A DNA stretch of 64,000 nt from Microbacterium sp. Au-Mic1 (GCF_021341785.1 NZ_JAJTTF010000013.1:62001-126000); one strand, 5' to 3'; numbered from the stretch's first letter, positions 17,547 to 26,242 are shown. The notes: generated from the sequence alone by a model not told the origin. A program made the numbers and translations.

Positions 17547-17577
17547 ACCGTAGAAGTTGACGTTGCGTCAATGTCAA
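17547..17577 (-). promoter_or_regulatory. MerR-type promoter and operator of the TipA-like gene
   Basis: Minus strand: -35 TTGACA (17572-17577), a 19-nt spacer, -10 TACGGT (17547-17552). The spacer holds the dyad TTGACG-N3-CGTCAA (17557-17571). A 19-nt spacer with a dyad between the boxes is the hallmark of MerR-activated promoters. Confidence 0.75.
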
Positions 17578-17609
17578 GAGCATCGGGAGGACGGAGTGAA
17601 ACCCTGCGG

Positions 17610-17615
17610 TACGTT
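17610..17615 (+). promoter_or_regulatory. Leaderless -10 box of glycogen phosphorylase
   Basis: TACGTT ends 6 nt before the GTG at 17622 and decides that start among several upstream in-frame candidates. Confidence 0.5.
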
Positions 17616-17621
17616 CGTCGC

Positions 17622-20102
17622 GTGACCACCGCAGACGCCACGTCCCCGAACGCACCCGTCCCCGCGCTCGACCTTCCGCCCACCGCAGAGGGTTTCACCG
17701 CGCAGTTCCTGCGCAACCTGAACTTCACCGGCGGCGTGACGCTGGCCGACGCCAGCACGAACGATCGCTATCTCGCACTGGCGCGCACCGTGCGCGACTA
17801 CCTGATGGTGCACGGGCTGGCCGACCAGCACCGGCAGGCCGACCTGCAGGCCAAGACCGTCTGTTATCTGTCCGCGGAGTACCTGCTCGGCAATCAGCTC
17901 GACAACGACCTGCTCGCCGGGGGCCTCGCCGACGTCGCGGCCGATGCGATGGCCTCGTGCGGGATCGACCTCGACGAGCTGCGCCGGCACGAGATCGAGC
18001 CCGGGCTCGGCAACGGCGGGCTCGGACGCCTGGCCGCGTGCTTCGTCGACTCGCTGGCCACGCTCGGCGTGCCCAGCATCGGCTACGGGATCCGCTACGA
18101 GTACGGCATCTTCCGGCAGACCTTCGAGGACGGCCAGCAAGTCGAGCAGCCGGACGCCTGGCTCACCCTCGGTGCTCCGTGGGAGCAGCCCCGGCCCGAG
18201 GCCGCGCAGACCGTGTCGTTCGGCGGGCGCACGGAGACGTTCGACGACGGCGGCACCGTCCGCTCGCGATGGATCCCCGGCTGGGACGTCAGCGCCGTGC
18301 CCTACGACTACCTCGTGCCCGGGTTCGAGAACCAGCGTGTGAACACCCTGCGGCTGTGGCGCGCCAAGGCCACCGACGCCTTCGATCTGCGCATCTTCAA
18401 CTCCGGCGACTACGAGCAGGCGGTGCGGGCGCAGACCTTCGCGGAGAACATCTCCAAGGTGCTCTACCCCGAGGACTCCACCCCGCAGGGCAAGGAGCTG
18501 CGCCTGCAGCAGCAGTACTTCTTCGTCGCCGCGTCGATCCGCGACTTCCTCGCGCAGCTCCCGGAGGGCTTCGACCTCTCCCGTCTGCCCGAGCGGGTGA
18601 TCTTCCAGCTAAACGACACCCACCCGGTGATCGCCGTGCCCGAGCTCATGCGCGTTCTCGTCGACGAACGGGGCATGGCGTGGGACGCGGCCTGGGCGGT
18701 GACGCAGCAGTGCTTCGCCTACACCTGCCACACGCTGCTGCCGGAGGCGCTCGAGGTCTGGCCGGTCGAGCTGCTGGGCCGGCTGCTGCCGCGGCACCTG
18801 GAGATCGTCTACCGGATCAACGAGGACCTCCTCGCCGCCGTGCGCGACCGCTTCGGCGACGACGAGATGCGGATCCGCGACATGTCGATCATCGCCGAGT
18901 TCCCGGTGCGCGCGGTGCGCATGGCATATCTCGCCACGGTCGCCGGCAGCAGAGTCAACGGCGTCGCCGAGCTGCACTCGCAGCTGCTGCGCGAGAAGGT
19001 GCTGCCCGCATTCGCCGAGTTCTTCCCGCAGAAGTTCACCAACGTGACCAACGGCGTCACTCCGCGCCGCTTCCTGCGCCTCGCCAACCCGGGCCTGTCC
19101 GCCCTCATCACCGACGCGATCGGCGACGGCTGGATCACCGATCTGGAGCGGCTGCGCGAGCTCGAGCCGTTCGCCGACGACGCCTCGTTCCGTGCGTCTT
19201 TCGCCGCCGTGAAGGCGGACAACAAGCGCCGCCTGAACGACGTGCTGCAGGCGCGCGACGGGATGCGGGTCGGCGACGGCCATCTCGTCGATGTGATGGT
19301 CAAGCGTCTGCACGAGTACAAGCGGCAGCTGCTCAAGGTGCTGCACGTCGTGAGCGAGTACGAGGGCGTCGTGTCGGGCCGCCTCCCGCTCGATCAGCTG
19401 CAGCCGCGCACCGTGCTGTTCGGCGCGAAGGCCGCCCCCGGCTATGCGATGGCGAAGCGCATCATCCACCTGATCAACGCGGTCGGATCCGTCGTCAACG
19501 CGGATCCGCGCCTCGACGGCCGCCTGCAGGTGCTGTTCCCGCCGAACTACAACGTCACGCTGGCCGAGAGCGTGATCCCCGCGGCGGATCTCAGCGAGCA
19601 GATCTCGCTGGCCGGCAAGGAGGCGTCGGGCACCGGCAACATGAAGTTCGCGCTCAACGGCGCCCTCACGATCGGCACGGACGACGGCGCGAACGTCGAG
19701 ATCCGCGAGCTCGTCGGCGACGAGAACTTCTTCCTGTTCGGCATGACCGAGCCCGAGGTCGACCGGCTCGGCCACGACGGCTACCACCCGGCCGCGTTCT
19801 ACCAGGCGGATGCCGGCCTGCGTCGTGCGATCGACCTCATCGCATCCGGGGCGTTCTCCGGCGGCGACCGCTCGGTGTTCGAGCCGGTCGTCTCGAACCT
19901 GCTCTACGACGACCGGTTCATGGTGCTCGCCGACTACGCCGCCTACGTCGCCGCCCAGGCGCGGGTCGACGCCGCCTATGCCGACCAGGACGCCTGGACC
20001 CGCGCCGCGATCCTCAACGTCGCCCGCTGCGGCTTCTTCTCCTCCGACCGCTCGATCCGCGACTACATCGACCGGATCTGGCACACACCGCCGACGCGCT
20101 GA
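17622..20102 (+). CDS. glgP: Glycogen/alpha-glucan phosphorylase
   Basis: Releases glucose-1-phosphate from glycogen or maltodextrin; cytoplasmic, PLP-dependent, 826 residues (normal for the classic family). Motifs are YLSAEYLLGNQLDNDL, the substrate-site region GLGNGGLGRLAACFVDSLAT, NGVTPRRFL, and the PLP-lysine block EASGTGNMKFALNG with Lys675. TIGTDDGANVEI follows. It starts at GTG 17622 by homology and a TACGTT box. It is divergent from the TipA-like regulator and shares its 100-nt upstream region, but a regulatory link is unproven. Confidence 0.96.
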   Translation: MTTADATSPNAPVPALDLPPTAEGFTAQFLRNLNFTGGVTLADASTNDRYLALARTVRDYLMVHGLADQHRQADLQAKTVCYLSAEYLLGNQLDNDLLAGGLADVAADAMASCGIDLDELRRHEIEPGLGNGGLGRLAACFVDSLATLGVPSIGYGIRYEYGIFRQTFEDGQQVEQPDAWLTLGAPWEQPRPEAAQTVSFGGRTETFDDGGTVRSRWIPGWDVSAVPYDYLVPGFENQRVNTLRLWRAKATDAFDLRIFNSGDYEQAVRAQTFAENISKVLYPEDSTPQGKELRLQQQYFFVAASIRDFLAQLPEGFDLSRLPERVIFQLNDTHPVIAVPELMRVLVDERGMAWDAAWAVTQQCFAYTCHTLLPEALEVWPVELLGRLLPRHLEIVYRINEDLLAAVRDRFGDDEMRIRDMSIIAEFPVRAVRMAYLATVAGSRVNGVAELHSQLLREKVLPAFAEFFPQKFTNVTNGVTPRRFLRLANPGLSALITDAIGDGWITDLERLRELEPFADDASFRASFAAVKADNKRRLNDVLQARDGMRVGDGHLVDVMVKRLHEYKRQLLKVLHVVSEYEGVVSGRLPLDQLQPRTVLFGAKAAPGYAMAKRIIHLINAVGSVVNADPRLDGRLQVLFPPNYNVTLAESVIPAADLSEQISLAGKEASGTGNMKFALNGALTIGTDDGANVEIRELVGDENFFLFGMTEPEVDRLGHDGYHPAAFYQADAGLRRAIDLIASGAFSGGDRSVFEPVVSNLLYDDRFMVLADYAAYVAAQARVDAAYADQDAWTRAAILNVARCGFFSSDRSIRDYIDRIWHTPPTR

Positions 20103-20117
20103 TCCCCGACCTCCTGC

Positions 20118-20201
20118 CGTCGAGACCCCCACCTGCCGTCGAGACCCCCACCTGTAAACGTCTGCACGTGGGGGTCTCGCCGCGCTATGGGGGTCTCGAC
20201 G
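20118..20201. repeat. Nested palindrome with word GTCGAGACCCCCAC, two forward and two reverse copies
   Basis: CGTCGAGACCCCCAC occurs at 20118-20132 and 20137-20151. Its reverse complement occurs at 20168-20179 (GTGGGGGTCTCG) and 20188-20201 (TGGGGGTCTCGACG). It lies 15 nt after the glgP stop. Probably a terminator-like element of the word-word-loop-reverse-reverse class seen repeatedly in this window. Confidence 0.85.
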
Positions 20202-20229
20202 TTCTTCGGCGCATCTTCAGGATCAGGGC

Positions 20230-20281
20230 TTGACGGATTCGAGATATATCGTGTTATGCTCTCAAACACGATATATCTCGA
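20230..20281 (+). promoter_or_regulatory. Promoter with perfect inverted-repeat operator for the PadR pair
   Basis: TTGACG (20230-20235) and TATGCT (20255-20260), spacer 19. Overlapping the -10 is an exact inverted repeat: TCGAGATATATCGTGTT (20239-20255) and its complement (20265-20281), 9-nt loop. The AT-rich ATATAT arms resemble PadR operators and stand out in this GC-rich DNA. Binding by the PadR protein encoded two genes down is inferred. Confidence 0.75.
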
Positions 20282-20323
20282 GTCGAACGGATCCGGGATC
20301 CCCTCACCTTCAGGAGAACAGAC

Positions 20324-21175
20324 ATGACCGAGAAGTGGCTCATCGCCCCGGGGCAGGAGCGCGTGATCGACATCGAGCGCGCGTCGAAGCTCAAGATCGG
20401 ACTCGTCGGCGGACAGGTCGACGTCATCGCGCACGACGAGCCGGGCATCCGGATCGAGGTGCACAACGTCACCGTCAAGGACCTGCGCGTCGAGTCCGAC
20501 GGCACCCAGATCGAGATCGACCACCCGCAGATCGGCTGGGACAACTTCCTCGAGGTGTTCCGCAACTTCGGCGCGGGAGGCCCCAAGGCCGAGATCAGCG
20601 TCGCCGTCCCCCGGGACATCGCCCTCAACCTGGGCGTCGTGAGCGCGGGCGCCCTCGTCTCCGGCCTCACCGAGGACGCCCGTCTGAACACGGTCTCCGG
20701 CGACCTCATCGTGGACACCCACACCGGCGACCTGAACGTGAACACCGTCTCGGGCGACGTGCAGGTGCGAGGACTGGCGGGCACCGCCATGGCGAACACC
20801 GTCTCGGGCAGCGTCGCGCTGACCGGCGAGGTGCGCAAGGCCACGATCGACAGCGTCTCGGGCGCGATGCTCATCGACGCGACCGGTCCCGTCAACACGG
20901 TGTCGCTGAACAGCGTCTCCGGCGACGCCACCGTGCGCCTGGACGAGAACCTCGCCGCGAACTACGTGGCTCGCGCGCTGAGCGGCCGCATCATGATCGA
21001 CGGCGTACCGCGCGGCTCCTCCGGGCCGTCCACGTTCACGGGCTCGCGCGGCGAGCTGTCCGGATCCTTCGCGGATGTGCGGGTGAACACGGTGTCCGGC
21101 GACATCACGGTGCTGCGCCGCGACGCCGCCGAGGCCCCGGTGTCGTTCACCTCCGACGGAGAGGACCTGCTGTGA
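20324..21175 (+). CDS. DUF4097-type beta-strand-repeat protein
   Basis: 283 residues, no signal peptide or membrane segment, so probably cytoplasmic or membrane-peripheral. From about residue 120 it carries at least seven repeats of a ~20-residue strand-turn unit whose turn reads NTVSGD (variants NTVSGS, DSVSGA, NSVSGD, ALSGRI). This predicts a right-handed beta-helix-like stack as in DUF4097/LiaG-like proteins. AGGAGAAC gives a good ribosome site. It is followed at once by a PadR gene, a pairing common in actinobacteria. The role may be envelope-stress related, but that is inference. Confidence 0.8.
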   Translation: MTEKWLIAPGQERVIDIERASKLKIGLVGGQVDVIAHDEPGIRIEVHNVTVKDLRVESDGTQIEIDHPQIGWDNFLEVFRNFGAGGPKAEISVAVPRDIALNLGVVSAGALVSGLTEDARLNTVSGDLIVDTHTGDLNVNTVSGDVQVRGLAGTAMANTVSGSVALTGEVRKATIDSVSGAMLIDATGPVNTVSLNSVSGDATVRLDENLAANYVARALSGRIMIDGVPRGSSGPSTFTGSRGELSGSFADVRVNTVSGDITVLRRDAAEAPVSFTSDGEDLL

Positions 21176-21807
21176 GCCCCGCCGTCTTCTCCCACGGCGA
21201 TCTGCGCCTGTACCTGCTCGCGCTGCTGGCCGAGTCGCCGCAGCACGGGTACGGCATCATCCAGGCGCTGACCGACCGCACCGGAGGCACGTACACGCCG
21301 AGCGCGGGCACCATCTACCCGCGCCTCGCGAAGCTCGAGGAGGAGGGCCTCGTCACCAAGACCGTCGACGGCCGCACAACGATCTACGCGATCACCGAGG
21401 CCGGCCGCGCCGAGCTCGCCTCCCGTGAGGGCGACCTGCAGGGCATCGAGGCCGGACTCAACGACTCGGTGCGCCTCATCGCGAACGAGGTGCGCCAGAG
21501 CGTGCAGGAGGCCATGAAGAGCCTCCGCGCCGACCTGGCCGCTGCGGCTCGCGAGGAGCAGCAGGGCGCGTCGTCCTCGTCCTATCGCGAGGCCTCCGCC
21601 CGCGCCGACGAGCGGATCGCCAGCCGCGAGGAGCTGCGCCGGGCGGACGCCTCGATCAACGAGTTCCGTGCCAGGGTGCGCGCCGACCTGCGCACGCACG
21701 TCGCACGCGGCGGCACCGTTCCGTCGTCGCTCGTGTCGCAGCTGGACACGGCGCTCGACGACGCGGCGCGCGCCGTGACCTCGGCCCTGGCGGCGCTCAC
21801 GCATTGA
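21172..21807 (+). CDS. PadR-family transcriptional regulator (with long C-terminal region)
   Basis: 211 residues. The N-terminal winged helix begins LRLYLLALLAESPQHGYGII and has the family signature GTIYPRLAKLEEEGLVTK. The C-terminal ~110 residues are charged, predicted helical (EVRQSVQEAMKSLRADL, then Ser-rich ASSSSYREA), longer than minimal PadR proteins. The GTG start overlaps the preceding stop (GTGA), so repressor and beta-strand protein are co-made. Likely autorepressor at the 20239-20281 dyad. Confidence 0.9.
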   Translation: MSPAVFSHGDLRLYLLALLAESPQHGYGIIQALTDRTGGTYTPSAGTIYPRLAKLEEEGLVTKTVDGRTTIYAITEAGRAELASREGDLQGIEAGLNDSVRLIANEVRQSVQEAMKSLRADLAAAAREEQQGASSSSYREASARADERIASREELRRADASINEFRARVRADLRTHVARGGTVPSSLVSQLDTALDDAARAVTSALAALTH

Positions 21808-21872
21808 CCCCCTCGGACCGGGTCCGGCCCGATCCCGCGCACTGACCCCGTGCACTGACCCCGGGCACTGAC
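21801..21872 (+). repeat. Short tandem GCACTGACCCC repeats after the PadR gene
   Basis: GCATTGACCCC at 21801 (spanning the PadR stop) is followed by GCACTGACCCC near 21839 and 21852 and GCACTGACC near 21865. They run directly into the next palindrome. Confidence 0.6.
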
Positions 21873-21946
21873 CGCGAGACCGAACCTGCGTCCCGAGACC
21901 GACGATAAGAACGTCGGTCTCGGGAACGAAGTTCGGTCTCGCGGTC
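21870..21946. repeat. Nested palindrome with GAGACCGA words (convergent terminator-like)
   Basis: Outer arms ACCGCGAGACCGAAC (21871-21885) and GTTCGGTCTCGCGGT (21931-21945) are perfect complements. Inner arms TCCCGAGACCGAC (21891-21903) and GTCGGTCTCGGGA (21913-21925) are also perfect. Outer and inner arms share the word CGAGACCGA. It lies between the convergent PadR and universal-stress genes; a relative is at 55085-55157. Confidence 0.9.
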
Positions 21947-21967
21947 GCCTGGGGGCACGATCGGCGC

Positions 21968-22011
21968 GGTCGGTGAGTCGCGGGCGCCGAAAGCGGGTCG
22001 GTGAGTCGCGG
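21968..22011 (+). repeat. Direct repeat GGTCGGTGAGTCGCGG
   Basis: Two identical 16-nt copies at 21968-21983 and 21996-22011, directly beyond the stop of the universal-stress gene. Origin unknown. Confidence 0.6.
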
Positions 22012-22554
22012 CTACTCAGCCCAGGGATCCTTCTTGTCGTCGGCGATCGGCTCCTCGAGCGGGACCACCAGGATCGGCCGGGACTGTCGGTGGGAGAGTC
22101 GGGCTGCGACGGATCCGGTGAAGAACTCGCGGATCGACTCGCCGAGACCCCGGCTACGGGTGCCGACCACGATCAGCTGCGCATCCAGCGCGCCGGCGAG
22201 GTGCTTGATCGCGAGCGCCGGATCGCCGACGAGTTGACGTGCGGTCCAGGTGAGCCCGGATCCGGCCAGCACCTTCTCGACCTCCCGACGCAGCTCGGCG
22301 AACTCCTCCGCGCCCGTGTCGATGTTCAGGTCGATCGGCGCCGAGTGCACCATCCCGTCCGGATCCTCGAACGTCACGAACCGGGTGACGTCGACGTGCA
22401 CGACGACCAGCGGCGCCTGGAGCAGACCGGCGTAGCGGATGGCCTCGGCGAGCACGCGCGGCGGCTGCCCCGGCCGGAGTGCCACGATCACGGCCTTCTG
22501 GAGCTGGGGATCCTGCAGCTCCTGATCCTCGGGAGTGGGGGCGTTGTCGCTCAT
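22012..22554 (-). CDS. Universal stress protein (UspA family)
   Basis: Single UspA domain, 180 residues, with a ~20-residue Glu/Asp/Gln-rich lead (PTPEDQELQDPQLQ). The fold starts AVIVALRPGQPPRVLAEAI. The nucleotide-binding segment near the C-terminus reads VGTRSRGLGESIREFFTGSV, followed by SRPILVVPLEEP, matching the G-2X-G-9X-G(S/T) pattern of ATP-binding members. The start at 22554 is supported by GAGAGGAA upstream; the frame is open further but without homology. Cytoplasmic; stress-survival role inferred from the family. Confidence 0.88.
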   Translation of the reverse strand: MSDNAPTPEDQELQDPQLQKAVIVALRPGQPPRVLAEAIRYAGLLQAPLVVVHVDVTRFVTFEDPDGMVHSAPIDLNIDTGAEEFAELRREVEKVLAGSGLTWTARQLVGDPALAIKHLAGALDAQLIVVGTRSRGLGESIREFFTGSVAARLSHRQSRPILVVPLEEPIADDKKDPWAE

Positions 22555-22715
22555 CTCGTCGTTCCTCTCGGTGCGGCGGTGCCGGGGACCCGTCACGGCG
22601 AGGTGAGGTGGCCCGCGTGCTATCCTGGATGCTACTCTTACCGGCCGCGAGCCGGTGCCGGAAATAGACAGCGGGCCCCGTTTCGCCCACTGCTTACAGT
22701 AAGGGGGTCTCGCGC

Positions 22716-22901
22716 ATGGGCCGTGGCCGTCAGAAGGCAAAGCACACCAAGATTGCCCGCGAACTCAAGGCGTACAGTCCGGATGTGAACTACTCCGCGC
22801 TGGAGCGCGAGCTGGGTCATCCTGAGACCGAAGACCAGTACGTCGACAAGTGGGCGGATCAGTACGCCGACGAAGACGAGGACGAGCTCGAAAAGGCCTG
22901 A
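22716..22901 (+). CDS. DUF3073 small protein
   Basis: 61 residues: a basic start MGRGRQKAKHTKIARELKAY, a middle NYSALERELG, and an acidic end YADEDEDELEKA. This is the conserved actinobacterial DUF3073 protein, function unknown. TAAGGGGG gives a ribosome site. In Streptomyces-type genomes I recall it next to purF-purM; here those genes are 17-20 kb away across the sugar locus. Confidence 0.9.
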   Translation: MGRGRQKAKHTKIARELKAYSPDVNYSALERELGHPETEDQYVDKWADQYADEDEDELEKA

Positions 22902-22914
22902 GCCTCGTCGTCCG

Positions 22915-22947
22915 AAACCCCGCCCGAGTCCACTCGCGGCGGGGTTC
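22915..22947 (+). terminator. Hairpin terminator after DUF3073
   Basis: Stem AACCCCGCC (22916-22924) with GGCGGGGTT (22938-22946), extended inside by CGAGT/ACTCG. It starts 14 nt after the stop. Only a short T-containing tail (CGTCGTT) follows. Confidence 0.7.
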
Positions 22948-23034
22948 GTCGTTGGACTACGCCGCGGTGCCGTCCGCAATGCCCTCGCCCTGGAGCAGTC
23001 CTGAGCGCCCGTGCGGCCCTGCGAGGATGGAGAC

Positions 23035-23859
23035 ATGCCTCACGTCGTCGCGCTCTACCGTCACCCCGTCAAGGGGTTCACGCCCGAGAAGCTGCCCGCC
23101 CTCACGGTGCAGGCGGACGGGCGGATCGCCGGTGACCGCGTGCTCGCGTTCCGCTTCGCCGATGCGGCGGCTCCCGAGGAACGCGACGGACTGGACCACT
23201 GGCCGAAGTCGAAAGGGCTCGCGCTCGAGACCTTCCCCGGGCTCGCCGCAATGCAGCTGAGCTACGACGAGACAGCGCAGCGCATGCGGATCGACCATGC
23301 CGGGGCGACGCTCGTCGAGGCGGGTCTGGACGATGAGGGCCGGGCCGAGCTCGTCGAGGCCGTGACCGCCTTCGTGCTCGACTCCCCCGACGGCAAGCGC
23401 CTGCAGCGGCCGGGGCGGCTGCCCCTGGCGCTCGTCGGGGACGGCGTGAGCTCGCGGTTCCAGGACCGAGGCCGGGGCTACGTCTCGGTGCACAGCGACG
23501 CGAGCGTCGCCGCACTCGGCGCCGCGCTCGCGCAGGAGGTCGACGACCGCCGGTTCCGCTCGAACGTCGTGATCGGCGGCGTCGACGCCTGGGACGAGTT
23601 GGACTGGCAGGGCGAGGTCGCGATCGGCGACGTGCACCTCGCCACCGCCGGGCCGATCGTGCGCTGCCTCGCGACCCACGCCAACCCTGACACCGGCGAG
23701 CGCGACGCGAGTGTGCTGAAGACGCTCACCGGCTCCCTCGGACAGGATGAGCCGACGCTCGGCCGGCTGCTGATCCTCCCCGGGGTCAGCGGCGCCGTGG
23801 GCGACGACGCGGGCGTCGGGGGCACGATCCGGGTGGGTGACGAGGTCAGCCTCGGCTGA
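23035..23859 (+). CDS. MOSC-domain protein (YcbX/mARC-like)
   Basis: 274 residues: N-terminal MOSC beta-barrel domain (VVALYRHPVKGFTPEKL) followed by the MOSC domain. The segment GPIVRCLATHANPDTGERD carries the conserved cysteine that ligates molybdenum cofactor in mARC/YcbX proteins, with the family TG-x-x-D tail. Proteins of this kind use Moco to reduce N-hydroxylated compounds; no ferredoxin domain is fused here, so an external electron donor would be needed. The start at 23035 is preferred to 23011 by homology. It fits the Mo-cofactor genes at the left of the window. Confidence 0.87.
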   Translation: MPHVVALYRHPVKGFTPEKLPALTVQADGRIAGDRVLAFRFADAAAPEERDGLDHWPKSKGLALETFPGLAAMQLSYDETAQRMRIDHAGATLVEAGLDDEGRAELVEAVTAFVLDSPDGKRLQRPGRLPLALVGDGVSSRFQDRGRGYVSVHSDASVAALGAALAQEVDDRRFRSNVVIGGVDAWDELDWQGEVAIGDVHLATAGPIVRCLATHANPDTGERDASVLKTLTGSLGQDEPTLGRLLILPGVSGAVGDDAGVGGTIRVGDEVSLG

Positions 23860-23967
23860 GCCGGCCGCACCGTTCTCAGGACCGTTCCGCCCATCGCCCC
23901 TGTGCGCCCGTCGAAACGACGCGGCCCAGCGAATCCGTCCTGAGAGCGGACGTGCCGTGTGCGGCGC

Positions 23968-26199
23968 TCAGCCCACCGCTGTCGCGCGCACGATGAGCGC
24001 CGTCTCGGGGTGCACGGAGGGCATGACGATGCCGATGCGCCCGAGGACCCGGCCGGTCAGCACCACCCCCTCCCCCTGCCAGGCCGCGAGGTTGCCCTTC
24101 AGCCCGCGCAGGCTGAGCGGCTCGATCTCCACCCGGTATCGCCGGTCGTCGTCGAGCCCCGGCAGCCGGAAGCGCCCGGCGCTGGCAGTCGCTCCGACGG
24201 CCAGCGCCGTGAACAGGTAGAGGGCGCGGCCGGCGTCCTCGGCGATCACGCCCTGCAGCGCGAACGCCGGGTCGGGCGTCTCCGCCCGCACCATCCGGCC
24301 GCTGTGCAGCAGCGCGCGCTCCCGCTTGTGCAGGGCGATCCAGCCCGCCAGCTGTGCGCGCTCGTCGTCGTCCCACCCCCGGATGTCGGCCTCCACGCCC
24401 AGGTGCCCGAACAGTGCCACGGACGCGCGGAACGCGAGCGTATGCGTGCGACCGGTGACGTGCGACGGCGCCGAGGCGATATGCGCGCCGATCAGCTCGG
24501 GCGGGATCAGTTGCGCGGTCCACGCGTTGATCCGCTGCCGCTCGAGCGGGTCGTTGTCGTCGGATCCCCACACTCGATCGGTGCGCTCCAGCACACCCAG
24601 ATCGACCCGGCCGCCCCCGGACGAGCAGGATTCGATCTCGAGCCCGGGGTGACGACTCTTGAGGTCGTCTACGAGACGGTAGAACGCCGCGGTCTGGCCG
24701 TGCACGCCGGGAGCGCGGCGCGGCCCAGAACCCGCCTCGACGAGATCCCGATTGTGATCCCACTTGAGGTAGGCGATGTCGTACTCGTCGAGGAGGGCCA
24801 GCAGCGCATCGCGGATGTGGGCGTAGCAGTCGGGGTTCGCGAGGTCCAGCACCTGCTGATGGCGCCCCGTGAGAGGCCACTCCGAGCGGGCCGACATGAT
24901 CCACTCGGGATGCGCGCGAGCGAGATCCGAGTCGGGGTTCACCATCTCCGGCTCGACCCAGAGCCCGAACTGCATGCCGAGACCGCGCACGTGATCGATG
25001 AGCGGGTGCAGCCCGTGCGGCCATACCTCGGCGGAGACGGTCCAGTCGCCGAGCCCCGCACGGTCGTTGCGACGGGCGCCGAACCAGCCGTCGTCGAGCA
25101 CGAAGCGCTCGACGCCCACGGCGGCGGCCGCGTCTGCGAGCTCGATGAGGTCTTCCTCGTTCTGATCGAAGTAGACGGCCTCCCACACGTTGAGCGTGAC
25201 CGGGCGGGCGGTGCGGGGATGCTGCGGGCGGGCGCGCAGCATCCGGTGCGACTGCACGGCCAGCGCATCGAGGCCGCCCCCGTAGAACCCGTACAGCCAC
25301 GGGGTCGCGTACTCCTCACCCGGCGCGAGGCGGCCCTCGCCCGGCAGCAGCAGCTCGCCGCCCGCGAGCACCTGCCGCCCCTCGGCGACCCTCTCGACCT
25401 GATGCACGTGGTTGCCGGACCAACCCACATGGATCCCCCACGCCTCCCCCGAGGAGAAGTCGAAGCCGTGGCGTCCCACGATCAGCGCCATCGCGGCGCC
25501 GAGCCCGGTGCGGCCGCGGCGGTTCTCCCTGCGGTGAGCGCCCACGCCGAGCCGCCGGCGCTGCGGAACCCGCTCGACCGCCCAGCGGCCCGCGAAATCG
25601 AGCGCCTCATCCGCATCCAGGGGCACCGGCAGCGTCGGCATCAGGGACTCGAGCCGGTACACGTCATCGCCCCGGTTGCGCACGGCGGCCCGGGTGCGGA
25701 TCGCACCGGATCCGGTGAGCTCGATGTCGAGTGCGAGAGTCAGCCGCGCCTCGTCGTCCAGGGCGGTGACGCGTACCGAGGCCGGACCCGACGAGAGGAT
25801 GAGGCGCCCGCCCGACGAAGGATCCGACGGGCCCTGACCTCCGACGGGAGCACCGTCGATCGCGACGCCGGTCACACGGAAGCGCGGTGACCAGTGCGCG
25901 CCGTCCCGGGATCCGCTGATGCCGGGGGTTCCGCTCCAGCCTCGGGAGAGCTCGGGGAGCACCGACACCGGCACGACCGCATCCACCTCGCTGCCCGCAT
26001 CCGGGAACACGCCGGAGAGGGCGAGCGCCTCGAAGCCGGCGTCGTCGAGCGGCCCGCAGGACGCGCCCCAATGCACGACCACGGGAAGCCCTCCGTCCCG
26101 GATGTCCAGGACCAGGGCGACGCCGCCCGTCTCCAGCACGATGCCGAGATCCACGGTTCCGGCGCTCGCCTCATGGCCGTCGAGAGTCAGTGACGACAT
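23968..26199 (-). CDS. GH36 alpha-galactosidase
   Basis: Retaining alpha-galactosidase, 743 residues, cytoplasmic (no signal peptide). It has an N-terminal beta-sandwich, then the barrel with FVLDDGWFGARRND, the nucleophile Asp481 in YLKWDHNRD, SCSSGGGRVDLG, and the acid/base Asp547 in WGSDDNDPLERQ. It would remove alpha-1,6 galactose from raffinose-type or galactomannan oligosaccharides. It is divergent from lacI with a LacI-type operator (26227-26242) in the 41-nt gap, so both are probably controlled by that repressor. Confidence 0.94.
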   Translation of the reverse strand: MSSLTLDGHEASAGTVDLGIVLETGGVALVLDIRDGGLPVVVHWGASCGPLDDAGFEALALSGVFPDAGSEVDAVVPVSVLPELSRGWSGTPGISGSRDGAHWSPRFRVTGVAIDGAPVGGQGPSDPSSGGRLILSSGPASVRVTALDDEARLTLALDIELTGSGAIRTRAAVRNRGDDVYRLESLMPTLPVPLDADEALDFAGRWAVERVPQRRRLGVGAHRRENRRGRTGLGAAMALIVGRHGFDFSSGEAWGIHVGWSGNHVHQVERVAEGRQVLAGGELLLPGEGRLAPGEEYATPWLYGFYGGGLDALAVQSHRMLRARPQHPRTARPVTLNVWEAVYFDQNEEDLIELADAAAAVGVERFVLDDGWFGARRNDRAGLGDWTVSAEVWPHGLHPLIDHVRGLGMQFGLWVEPEMVNPDSDLARAHPEWIMSARSEWPLTGRHQQVLDLANPDCYAHIRDALLALLDEYDIAYLKWDHNRDLVEAGSGPRRAPGVHGQTAAFYRLVDDLKSRHPGLEIESCSSGGGRVDLGVLERTDRVWGSDDNDPLERQRINAWTAQLIPPELIGAHIASAPSHVTGRTHTLAFRASVALFGHLGVEADIRGWDDDERAQLAGWIALHKRERALLHSGRMVRAETPDPAFALQGVIAEDAGRALYLFTALAVGATASAGRFRLPGLDDDRRYRVEIEPLSLRGLKGNLAAWQGEGVVLTGRVLGRIGIVMPSVHPETALIVRATAVG

Positions 26200-26226
26200 G
26201 ATTCCCCTTCCTGGGCGGTTCGAGTA

Positions 26227-26242
26227 TTGTTTACGTTGCCAT
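26227..26242. promoter_or_regulatory. LacI-type operator O4 between alpha-galactosidase and lacI
   Basis: TTGTTTACGTTGCCAT, a 16-mer centred on CG, matching operators at 32434, 32468 and 32503. It overlaps the lacI ATG at 26241, so the repressor would block its own gene and probably the divergent GH36 gene. Confidence 0.75.
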
